Source: JANDLT01 sp041743485 (GTDB lineage: Bacteria > Acidobacteriota > Blastocatellia > Pyrinomonadales > Pyrinomonadaceae). Taken from it: DNA of 10,985 nt. The position numbers and the translations under genes were made by a program. The notes beneath the pieces were generated by a model. That model had not been told where the DNA came from. It searched no databases and saw nothing but the letters and a program-made list of their open reading frames with translations. The DNA is taken from contig JBGTMR010000124.1 of the NCBI GenBank assembly GCA_041743485.1, positions 1 to 10,985 of the forward strand. Direction: 5' to 3'. Every line of letters starts with the position of its first letter. Position 1 is the first letter of the stretch. Positions 1 through 6,155 of this stretch are shown one piece after another.

Positions 1-398
1 TGTTTGAAGTTTTGCCGACGCGGGAACTCGCGGGGGCGGTTGTTAATCGTGTCTTACGGTTGTTGAACGTCGGCGGATTGATTGTCAGTTTCGGATTATT
101 ATTGAGTTTGTGGAGCGGCGGGCGGCACGCTTCAATCGGGCGGTGGCGCGCCGAAGCCGCATCGCTGATTGTCGTTGCGGTGACGTGTGCGGTGAATCAT
201 TTCATCATTGCGCGACGCATCGCGGAGTTGCGCGCGCGGATGCCTTCGCCGATTGACGCACTCGCGGCGAATGATGATTTGCGCGTCGCGTTCGGCTCTC
301 TGCACGGTTGGTCAATTCTCGTGTTAGGCTGTGGCATGGTCGCCGCAGTAATAGCTTTGATTTTAATCGCGCGGCGCGAGATGACGATGACAGTGTGA
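1..398 (+). CDS. DUF4149-like integral membrane protein, 5'-truncated by the window edge
   Basis: The reading frame is open from base 3, with codons for Phe-Glu-Val ahead of the TTG at 12, so the true start lies left of the window and only the C-terminal ~130 residues are seen. Three hydrophobic stretches are visible: around VGGLIVSFGLLLSLW, ASLIVVAVTCAVNHFII and WSILVLGCGMVAAVIALILIA. Between the last two lies a basic cytosolic-type segment (ARRIAELRARMP) and the dipeptide context FGSLHGWS. The pattern of membrane helix, N-x-x-I/R-R-I-x-x-L-R, then R-x-x-F-x-x-LHGWS and a terminal helix is what I remember of the DUF4149/TMEM205-like family, whose function is unknown. It ends only 12 bases before the next + strand gene, so the two are probably co-transcribed. 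Family assignment rests on memory of the motif pattern. Confidence 0.7.
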   Translation, partial: FEVLPTRELAGAVVNRVLRLLNVGGLIVSFGLLLSLWSGGRHASIGRWRAEAASLIVVAVTCAVNHFIIARRIAELRARMPSPIDALAANDDLRVAFGSLHGWSILVLGCGMVAAVIALILIARREMTMTV

Positions 399-410
399 CG
401 ACGGGGAATT

Positions 411-1283
411 GTGATGGTGTGGAATAGTTTGTTGATTCGTGGTTTGAAAAGGTGGATAAAGACGTTGGAGATTATCGAGAAAATTGACCGTTGGCGTGGA
501 AACTTCGATGAGTGGAAGGGCGTGTATGGCAGGGATTTGGTGCGCGGCGAAATAGATACCGACTATCCATTTGTGACGAACAAACACGCGGCGTTAGTTC
601 CTCTGCGGCGCGCTCTGCCGCTTATGAATCTCGCCCTCATCACATCGGCGGGAGCTTACCTTGACGGCATGGAAAGCTTCGATACGACGACACCGGGCGG
701 CGACATGACGATGCGCGAGATACCGACGGAGATTGACGCCGAAGACTTGCTTTACAGCGCACGGGGCTATGACCCGACGGCGGTGCGGCAGGATATGAAC
801 ACCCAAATTCCTCTCGCGCGCCTCGCGGAGTTTTCCGCCAATGGCATCATCGGCTCGCTCTCGCCGGTGTTCTTCAGCTTTTGCGGTTTTATCCCCGACG
901 CCGCGACATTCGCCGAACAAGCTTTGCCGCGATTGGTTGAGCGCGTCCGGCGTTATGAAGTGCAAGCCGCGTTGCTCATTCCGGCGTCGCGTTTGTGTCA
1001 TCAATCAATCGCCCTTGCTGCCCGTGCGTTGGAAGCGGGGGGCGTGCCGACGATGATGCTCGCGGTTAATGAGCGCGATATTCTTGAAGCGGTTCGTCCG
1101 CCGCGCGCGGTTTATCATCAGGGTGAATTGGGAAGCGTCGTCGGCGCACCCGACTTCAAAGAGTATCAACGCCGCGTGCTTGACGAAGCTTTGCGTTCAA
1201 TGGAGACATGGGATCAACCGGGCGTGCGTAAGCTTAGCGTTAAGCTGGAATCTGCCGTCGAAGCCGAACGCGGAGAGCGGTAA
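411..1283 (+). CDS. Glycine/sarcosine/betaine (D-proline) reductase selenoprotein B-like protein without Sec
   Basis: A 290-residue soluble protein resembling the GrdB/PrdB reductase subunit family. Visible family-like segments are FVTNKHAALVPL (54-65), LALITSAGAYLDG (74-86), F-D-x-x-x-P-G-G-D (90-98), the REIP-x-x-I pair (102-108), PLARLAEFSANGIIGSLSP (134-152) and LLIPASRLCHQS (188-199) followed by ALEAGGVPT (207-214). In the reductases, the LLIP segment leads into the redox-active selenocysteine or cysteine and a second cysteine. Here the first position reads Ser193 and only Cys196 remains. There is no in-frame UGA, and the gene ends in TAA. Starts are possible at GTG 411, ATG 414 or GTG 417, and a GGGGA element just upstream (403-407) would serve any of them. 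Members without Sec are common in aerobic bacteria and are of unknown activity, so real amino-acid reductase activity is doubtful. Confidence 0.72.
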   Translation: MMVWNSLLIRGLKRWIKTLEIIEKIDRWRGNFDEWKGVYGRDLVRGEIDTDYPFVTNKHAALVPLRRALPLMNLALITSAGAYLDGMESFDTTTPGGDMTMREIPTEIDAEDLLYSARGYDPTAVRQDMNTQIPLARLAEFSANGIIGSLSPVFFSFCGFIPDAATFAEQALPRLVERVRRYEVQAALLIPASRLCHQSIALAARALEAGGVPTMMLAVNERDILEAVRPPRAVYHQGELGSVVGAPDFKEYQRRVLDEALRSMETWDQPGVRKLSVKLESAVEAERGER

Positions 1284-1293
1284 AAGGGCAAGA

Positions 1294-1341
1294 AAAGCGT
1301 CCGGCATCCGTTCAAGATTTCAAACGGATGCCGGACGCTTT
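1294..1341. terminator. Perfect 19-bp stem-loop between convergent genes (probable bidirectional terminator)
   Basis: Arms 1294-1312 and 1323-1341 are exact reverse complements over 19 bp, with a 10-base loop. The hairpin lies 11 bases after the + strand reductase-like gene and 26 bases beyond the stop of the minus-strand VWA gene. Read on the minus strand it is followed by a T-rich run (GCTTTTCTTGCCCTTTT), which fits a rho-independent terminator for the long minus operon. On the + strand only three T residues follow, so termination there would be weaker. Confidence 0.8.
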
Positions 1342-1367
1342 GACGTATATTGTAAAACTTTCTCCGC

Positions 1368-2612
1368 TTAACGATTTACCGGCTTTGATGCGGGGCGCGA
1401 TGCGTCGTTGTTGGCGGCGACGTTGCTGCGCGCAAAATAACCTTGACGGTAAGTAAGCGAAGGCTTCTGCTTACGCAGTTCGGGATTCACGATTTCGATT
1501 TCGACTTTGCGATAAGAGCCGTCGCGGTTCTTGTTTTTCGATGAATACGCAATCAAGTATTGCTGGCGCAACTCTTGTTCAATCTGCGCGAACGCGGCAC
1601 GCAGGTCTTCGCTGTTTTGCGGAAAGTAAGCCCGCCCGCCCGTGCGTTCCGACAACTTGCGAAGCGCGCCCTGATTGATGCCGTTGAAGTTCAAATAGTC
1701 ACCGATGCCGATAGAGTAAATCGTGGCTTCGGATTTAATGGCGCGTTCAACCGCGAGGTTTGGTTTGATTTGACTGTCGCGGTCTTCGCCGTCGGAAAGC
1801 AAAATGATGGCGCGGCGCGTGTTCTGCGGCGCGTCGCCCAAGATTTGCTCGCTCGTGTCATAGACTGCATCAAACATCGCGGTGGTCATCATGAGCGTCG
1901 GGTCTTGGTCGGAAATCGGCGGCGTGCCGACTTGTCTGCCATTGAGATAGCCCGCCGGAGCGCGATACCGCACGCTGTCAACCGCGCGCCGCACGCGCGA
2001 CATGTTTCCCGACAAGCCCAATTCAACCGTCGTTACTCCGGCGAAACTCAAAACCGCGACTTCATCTTTCTGCGGGCGAATCACGGAATCGAGAAACGCG
2101 AGTGCCGCCGATTTCTGTTCGGGTATCGTGTACTCCTGCGAACCGCTCACGTCGAACAGAAAGGCGAGTGACAAAGGAGTTTCGGTTTGACGTTCAAACG
2201 AAAAGATTTCCTGCGGCACGCCGTCTTCTAAAATACGCACGTCTTCTTTGCGAAGCGTCGTCAGGAAGCGGCGATTCTTGTCTGCCGCCGTGAACAGCAC
2301 ATTCGTCAAATCGGTTTGAAAACTAATTACGTCGTCTTCGTCATCAATCACATCGCCCGGTGCGGCATCGGTGGATTGCGTTTGACTCGCAGCGGGCGGT
2401 GGTGGCGGTGGCGGCGTATCGGTCGTCGCACCTGACGTGCGGCGCGGGCGCGAATCGTTTTGTGTCGCAGGTGAAGTTTGTCGTGTTTGTCGCGCGGACT
2501 GCGAGGAAGCGTGCGGCATCGTCGCAAACATAAACGCGAAGGATAATGCCACGCTCAAACTTTTCTGTATCGCCTGACGCCAGTAATTCAACATCTGTTT
2601 ACAGTCTTTCAA
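1368..2612 (-). CDS. Secreted VWFA-related domain protein (VWA 1)
   Basis: A 414-residue exported protein. An N-terminal signal peptide is clear (basic start, hydrophobic core SVALSFAFMFATM near 20-32, small residues PHASSQSA after it). Next comes a disordered Ser/Thr/Pro region with seven consecutive prolines (67-73) and an acidic patch (87-94). A beta-rich segment with L-R-K-E-D-V-x-I-L-E-D-G-x-P-Q (120-134) leads into the VWA fold. The metal-ion-dependent adhesion site is intact: DVSGS (154-158), a TTAMFDA segment (243-249) and LLSDGED (271-277). The C-terminal YLIAY and YRQGYF segments complete the layout of the 'VWFA-related' family expanded in Acidobacteria. No lipobox cysteine is present, so it is not an evident lipoprotein. 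The TTG at 2612 has an AGAGAG about 9 bases upstream; ATG 2594 is the alternative start and keeps the signal peptide. It is the last gene of the minus-strand run, and its ligand is unknown. Confidence 0.88.
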   Translation of the reverse strand: MKDCKQMLNYWRQAIQKSLSVALSFAFMFATMPHASSQSARQTRQTSPATQNDSRPRRTSGATTDTPPPPPPPAASQTQSTDAAPGDVIDDEDDVISFQTDLTNVLFTAADKNRRFLTTLRKEDVRILEDGVPQEIFSFERQTETPLSLAFLFDVSGSQEYTIPEQKSAALAFLDSVIRPQKDEVAVLSFAGVTTVELGLSGNMSRVRRAVDSVRYRAPAGYLNGRQVGTPPISDQDPTLMMTTAMFDAVYDTSEQILGDAPQNTRRAIILLSDGEDRDSQIKPNLAVERAIKSEATIYSIGIGDYLNFNGINQGALRKLSERTGGRAYFPQNSEDLRAAFAQIEQELRQQYLIAYSSKNKNRDGSYRKVEIEIVNPELRKQKPSLTYRQGYFARSNVAANNDASRPASKPVNR

Positions 2613-2653
2613 TTCTTAAATCTCTCTTTGCCGTTTCGGGTCGCGGATTACTT

Positions 2654-3640
2654 TCACTGTTGCGTTAAAGCATCATTCGTCGCTTTATAGCCGCCGCGCG
2701 TGCGAACTTTCATGCCGCCTTTTTTCTGTGCGAGGCGGACTTCGATTTTACGTTCGCTGCCGTCGAAGCGTTCGTTCGTCGGGCGATAGGTCACGATGTA
2801 TTGTGAACGTAATTCTTTGGCGATGCGTGTGAAAGCGCGTTCGAGTTCCAAAACGTCGCCCGTAAAGAACGCCCGCCCGCCCGTTTCCTGACACATACGG
2901 TCGAGAACTTTATCGCCGCTATCCATCACCGTCCCGGAATCAACGCCGGGAACGCTGCCCGCCAAACCGGATTTGGTCGAAATCGCAAACACCATCGTCT
3001 CGGTCGCCTGTGCCATTTCAATCGCTTCGCGCATCGTCGCGCGGCTGTATGTATCGTCGCCGTCGGTGATGATGACGAGGGCGCGAAGCCCGCGCACGCC
3101 GCGCATCTTCTCATCGCAGAAACGATAAATCGCATCGAAGAGCGAAGTGTGTTCGCCCGGTTTTTTTACCGAATAGACAGCCTTGTCGAGCAGGTCGAGT
3201 TTAGTGGTGAAGTCCTGTTTTACGACAACCTCATCATCGAACGTCGCAAACGCCACTTGGTCTTTGCGAATGCGGACGACGGTGTTGATAAAGTTCATCG
3301 CGGATTCCTGTTGAAACTTCAGCTTGCCCGCCGTCGAACTCGAAGTGTCCATCAACACGCCGACATTGAGCGGCAACTTGCTGCTTTCAACGGCGAACGA
3401 ATCAATCGTCTGCGGTTGCTTATCTTCAAAAATAAGAAAATCCGATTGCGTCAAACCCGCGACCGGCAACCCTTTTTTATCAAGCACGGTAATCGGCAGA
3501 TTGACGCGCCGCGTCGTAAAGACGATGCCTCCGCCGTCTTGCGCGGCGGGCGGTGGTGAAGCAGTTTGCGCCGTCGCACTTAACGTCGTGACACTGGCGA
3601 TAGAGAACGTAAAGAGAAAACGAAGCCACGCATTTCGCAT
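2654..3640 (-). CDS. Secreted VWFA-related domain protein (VWA 2)
   Basis: 328 residues counted from ATG 3640, chosen because a typical signal peptide begins exactly there (MRNAWLRF, hydrophobic core LFTFSIASVTTL, cleavage likely after SATA at 21-24). An upstream in-frame ATG at 3769 would put 43 non-hydrophobic residues ahead of that peptide. The mature protein opens with V-x-L-P-I-T-V-L-D (46-54) and S-D-F-L-I-F-E-D (66-73). It then has a complete VWA metal site: DTSSS (98-102), Thr165 in HTSLFDAI, and ITDGDD (191-196). The ends R-S-Q-Y-I-V-T-Y (278-285) and R-T-R-G-G-Y (313-318) match the neighbouring VWA 1, so the two are diverged tandem paralogues about 40 bases apart. There is no lipobox. 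It probably acts in the periplasm or outside the cell in metal-dependent protein binding; the partner is unknown. Confidence 0.88.
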   Translation of the reverse strand: MRNAWLRFLFTFSIASVTTLSATAQTASPPPAAQDGGGIVFTTRRVNLPITVLDKKGLPVAGLTQSDFLIFEDKQPQTIDSFAVESSKLPLNVGVLMDTSSSTAGKLKFQQESAMNFINTVVRIRKDQVAFATFDDEVVVKQDFTTKLDLLDKAVYSVKKPGEHTSLFDAIYRFCDEKMRGVRGLRALVIITDGDDTYSRATMREAIEMAQATETMVFAISTKSGLAGSVPGVDSGTVMDSGDKVLDRMCQETGGRAFFTGDVLELERAFTRIAKELRSQYIVTYRPTNERFDGSERKIEVRLAQKKGGMKVRTRGGYKATNDALTQQ

Positions 3641-3765
3641 AATTAAACTGAATCTTTCGGTGTGGAGATTGTGTTCTGCCCGTGTAATTTGACTTGCACA
3701 CACGGACAGGTTTTCGATGCCGTCAAACCGCCGCTTCGTTGCATATTCGAGGTGGCGCACCGACA

Positions 3766-4785
3766 TCATTCGAGAGCATCGAGAAAGTCGCTCAATTCGA
3801 GGGGCAGCGGAGCGCGAAAACGAACTTTCTCATTTGTCGTCGGGTGCGTAAAGGCGAACGTCGCGGCGTGGAGAAATTGACGGTCAAGACGTTTAATGCG
3901 CGTTCGCAAATTAACGTCGGAAGTTTGATTATCGCGTCCGGCGTTATAGACCGCATCACCGACGACCGGATGTTCTTCGGCGGCGAGATGAACGCGAATC
4001 TGATGCGTGCGTCCGGTCTTAATTTCCACTTCGAGCAGGGTCACGCGCGCAAAGCGTTGTTTGACTTTATACAAACTAAGCGCGTACCGCCCGCCGCCGC
4101 CAACCGGAACAACGCTCATCCGCGTGCGGTGGCGCGGGTCGCGCCCGATAGGAAGTTCAATGCGTCCCGTGTGGTCTTTGACTTGTCCGTGAACAAGCGC
4201 GAGATATGATTTATAAACGGTGCGCTCTTGAAACTGCGCCGCGATATGTTCGTGCGCGGCATCGGTTTTGGCGACGACGAGCAAGCCGGATGTGTCGGCG
4301 TCGAGGCGATGAATGATGCCCGGTCGCGCGTTTGTCGTCGCGTTCGCCGAAAGCTGATTGAAGTGAAAGACAAGACGATTGACGAGCGTTCCGGCGGGTT
4401 GACCCGCCCCCGGATGCACCGTCAGTTTCGCGGGCTTGTTGATGACGACAATCGCGTCGTCTTCATAAACGATGTCGAGCGGAGCATCTTCCGGCGTGAT
4501 GTCGTGCGGTGCGAGCGAAGGTGTTAAATCTAGTTCGAGTTCGATGCGCTCACCCGCCCGCACGCGATGCGAAGCTTTGACCCTTCGCCCATTAACCAAA
4601 ACATCCGCGTCACGAATCAAGCTTTGAATTCGCGCCCGACTAAGTTCGGGGATGCGCGTGACGAGAAACGCATCAAGGCGCGTTCCGGCGTCATCTGCGG
4701 CGATGTCAAATTCGCGCGTGGTCGCCGTCACTTCGGGAGCGGAAGTCTCGTTTATCAAAGGCGGTGCGGATAGATTATGTGACAT
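3766..4785 (-). CDS. rluD: RluA/RluD-family 23S rRNA pseudouridine synthase
   Basis: 339 residues. An N-terminal S4 RNA-binding domain lies at about 35-90 (TRLDAFLVTRIPELSRARIQ, then VLVNGRRVKASHRVRAGE). It is followed by the catalytic domain with the family signature HRLDADTSGLLV at 159-170, in which Asp162 is the expected nucleophile. Other conserved blocks are V-I-N-K-P-A-K-L-x-V-H-P-G (114-126), YKSYLALVHG (191-200) and K-T-G-R-T-H-Q-I-R-V-H-L nearer the C-terminus. These enzymes isomerise specific uridines in large-subunit rRNA. The S4 plus catalytic layout suggests RluD-like targets in helix 69, but exact site specificity cannot be read from sequence. ATG 4785 was chosen over TTG 4788 because its first base is the last base of the lgt stop (TGATG), a translational-coupling arrangement. 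No strong ribosome-binding site is visible, which fits coupling. Confidence 0.93.
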   Translation of the reverse strand: MSHNLSAPPLINETSAPEVTATTREFDIAADDAGTRLDAFLVTRIPELSRARIQSLIRDADVLVNGRRVKASHRVRAGERIELELDLTPSLAPHDITPEDAPLDIVYEDDAIVVINKPAKLTVHPGAGQPAGTLVNRLVFHFNQLSANATTNARPGIIHRLDADTSGLLVVAKTDAAHEHIAAQFQERTVYKSYLALVHGQVKDHTGRIELPIGRDPRHRTRMSVVPVGGGGRYALSLYKVKQRFARVTLLEVEIKTGRTHQIRVHLAAEEHPVVGDAVYNAGRDNQTSDVNLRTRIKRLDRQFLHAATFAFTHPTTNEKVRFRAPLPLELSDFLDALE

Positions 4786-5618
4786 CAAACACGGGCAATC
4801 TTCGGTTGCTCCGCTGCATCCGCATTCACTGCGCGGGCGGCATAAACCCAGCGCACGATAAGCGTCACGAGGGCGAGGAAGCCGATGCTCAAAGCGATCA
4901 TTTGTGAGGTGGAAAGCCCTGTGATGGAAGTCAAACCGCCGATGTCGCCGCGCGGGTCGTCGCGGAAAAACTCAATCGTGAAGCGTGTCACAGCGTACAG
5001 CACGGCGTACATCAGTATGACTTGCCCGCTAAACTTTTTGCGCTTGTGCAGCCATATAAGAAACGCGAAGATGATGAGCGCGGCGAACGATTCATAAAGC
5101 TGCGTCGGGTGAAGATGAACGCCGAGCGGCACGCCCGTCACGGCGTGTCCGGCTTCGGTGAACTCACAGCCCCAAGGCAAATCCGTTGGCTTACCCCAAC
5201 AACATCCGGCGGCGAAACACCCCTGTCGCCCGAAGAATTGACCGAGCGCGATACCGGGCGCGAACGCATCCGCCGTCAACCACCAAGGCAATTTATACCT
5301 TCGCACCAGCACATAGCCCGCCGTCACCGCCCCGATAAAGCCGCCGTAGAACACTCCGCCCGAACGCACGAAATCCAGCGAAAACAATCGCCAAGGATTC
5401 GCCGCATACACGGGTTCGACCCACAGCAAAAGCAACTTCGAGCCGACAATCGCCGCCAGCAACATCCACAATCCAAGGTCGAACAATCGCTCACGCGGCA
5501 AACCGTCGCGCGCACCGAGTTTTGCCGCAACCACCAAAGCCGCGATGAACGCGAGGGCGAGCAGCACACCGTAAGTGTTAATCGGAAAATTAAAGACGCG
5601 GAAAAGTTCGGGATACAT
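4785..5618 (-). CDS. lgt: Prolipoprotein diacylglyceryl transferase Lgt
   Basis: A 277-residue polytopic inner-membrane enzyme that transfers diacylglycerol from phosphatidylglycerol to the lipobox cysteine of prolipoproteins. Landmarks are N-x-Y-G-V-L-L (14-20), SGGVFYGGFIG (86-96), the signature GRQGCFAAGCCWGKPT (130-145) containing the essential Arg131, HPTQLYES (170-177), and R212 followed by E-F-F-R-D-D-P-R-G (216-224). The form of the signature with G-C-F-x-x-G-C-C replaces the GNF-x-N-G-E seen in enterobacteria and, from memory, is common outside Proteobacteria. About seven hydrophobic helices are visible, which is the usual number. The stop overlaps the rluD start by one base. Upstream is the lspA gene for the next step in the pathway, separated by a small unrelated gene. 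No clear Shine-Dalgarno precedes ATG 5618, and a heptamer repeat sits in its leader. Confidence 0.95.
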   Translation of the reverse strand: MYPELFRVFNFPINTYGVLLALAFIAALVVAAKLGARDGLPRERLFDLGLWMLLAAIVGSKLLLLWVEPVYAANPWRLFSLDFVRSGGVFYGGFIGAVTAGYVLVRRYKLPWWLTADAFAPGIALGQFFGRQGCFAAGCCWGKPTDLPWGCEFTEAGHAVTGVPLGVHLHPTQLYESFAALIIFAFLIWLHKRKKFSGQVILMYAVLYAVTRFTIEFFRDDPRGDIGGLTSITGLSTSQMIALSIGFLALVTLIVRWVYAARAVNADAAEQPKIARV

Positions 5619-5626
5619 AAAGCTTG

Positions 5627-5656
5627 AGTGGTCAGTGGTCAGTGGTCAGTGGTCAG
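5627..5656. repeat. Heptanucleotide tandem repeat (AGTGGTC)4 plus AG
   Basis: Four perfect copies of AGTGGTC (5627-5633, 5634-5640, 5641-5647, 5648-5654) followed by AG. The array lies 9 bases upstream of the lgt start codon, within its presumed leader. Heptameric direct repeats of this kind are known from cyanobacteria as short tandemly repeated repetitive sequences; membership in such a family here is inference. Confidence 0.9.
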
Positions 5657-5697
5657 AATGTGAAACAGGATGTTGGATGCAAGTTTGACTTGAATTG

Positions 5698-5726
5698 ATT
5701 TAATTGTGGTGCTGCTTATTTATCAA
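5698..5726 (-). promoter_or_regulatory. Candidate sigma70-type promoter for lgt-rluD-VWA
   Basis: On the minus strand TTGATA (5726-5721) is followed after 17 bases by TTAAAT (5703-5698): five of six and four of six matches to the -35 and -10 consensus. Transcription would begin near 5691 and give a leader of about 70 bases carrying the AGTGGTC array. It would let the distal genes be expressed independently of ileS. This rests only on consensus similarity in an AT-rich spacer. Confidence 0.35.
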
Positions 5727-5738
5727 CGGAAAGTTTCC

Positions 5739-6131
5739 TTAGTTTAGGTAAAGCCTCTTTATTCCCTCGAACTCATCATCTGTTATGAGGTACTTGAAGA
5801 AGTGCTGATTACCTATGACTTCATCGAGCGAGAACCAGCGCGGCATGTCATCGCGGGCTTCCTTACATGTAGGTATATTCTCCCAAAAGCAAATACATAC
5901 GCATGTCGGCAGGTGAAACCTCGCATCTTCCTCGCTTTCCTGACCAAGACACCAATCTGCATATTCATACACGCGCTTAATAAAATCCTCGTTTTTCGGC
6001 TCCATATAGGCATCGGCGAAGTTAAAGAAGATTTCAGTCCACAGACCCATCGGGCTTTCCGCCGCTTCAACTTCAGGCTGAAGGTCGGGAAATATTCGCA
6101 TTGCTACTTGTCGCCATTCTTCCATCGGCAT
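5739..6131 (-). CDS. Small uncharacterised acidic protein, DUF7674-like
   Basis: 130 residues counted from ATG 6131. Visible segments are L-W-x-E-I-F-F-N-F (30-38), D-F-I-K-R-V-Y-E-Y-A-D-W-C-L-G-Q (49-64), T-C-V-C-I-C-F-W-E-N-I-P-T (76-88), D-D-M-P-R-W-F-S-L-D-E-V (94-105) and F-x-Y-L-I-T-D-D-E-F (112-121). The sequence 'Y-x-Y-A-x-W-C-L ... F-x-E-x-I-P-T ... M-P-R-W' matches my memory of small DUF7674-type proteins of unknown function; no biochemical role can be given. It has no signal peptide or membrane segment. The frame stays open upstream into lspA to 6290, but the upstream part reads like lspA antiframe and repeat sequence, so a start at 6131 or 6125 is preferred; ATG 6101 is also possible. 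No good ribosome-binding site precedes 6131. The gene is clearly less GC-rich than its neighbours (5761-5820 is 40% GC; 6361-6420 in lspA is 65%), which suggests later acquisition. Confidence 0.65.
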   Translation of the reverse strand: MPMEEWRQVAMRIFPDLQPEVEAAESPMGLWTEIFFNFADAYMEPKNEDFIKRVYEYADWCLGQESEEDARFHLPTCVCICFWENIPTCKEARDDMPRWFSLDEVIGNQHFFKYLITDDEFEGIKRLYLN

Positions 6132-6155
6132 AAAGGGTTGCAGCAACAACCCTTT
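6132..6155. promoter_or_regulatory. Hairpin between the lspA stop and the start of the small DUF7674-like gene
   Basis: Arms 6132-6140 and 6147-6155 are exact 9-bp complements with a 6-base loop. On the minus strand the first arm starts at the last base of the lspA stop codon and the second arm ends immediately before the ATG at 6131. Only three T residues follow, so it is a poor intrinsic terminator. It may act as a weak attenuator or block ribosome access to the small gene. Confidence 0.55.

Noticed and set aside
1560..2171. Plus-strand open frame of 203 codons opposite VWA 1
   Set aside because: It is the antisense shadow of a gene with an intact signal peptide and metal site; no recognisable domain or start signal.
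3680..3705. Imperfectly spaced inverted repeat CCGTGT ... ACACGG upstream of VWA 2
   Set aside because: Six-base arms 14 bases apart are expected by chance, and no convincing promoter is adjacent.
5022..5627. Plus-strand open frame of 201 codons opposite lgt
   Set aside because: Composition is Arg/Gln/His-rich, as expected from the reverse of a membrane protein gene; lgt has all family motifs.
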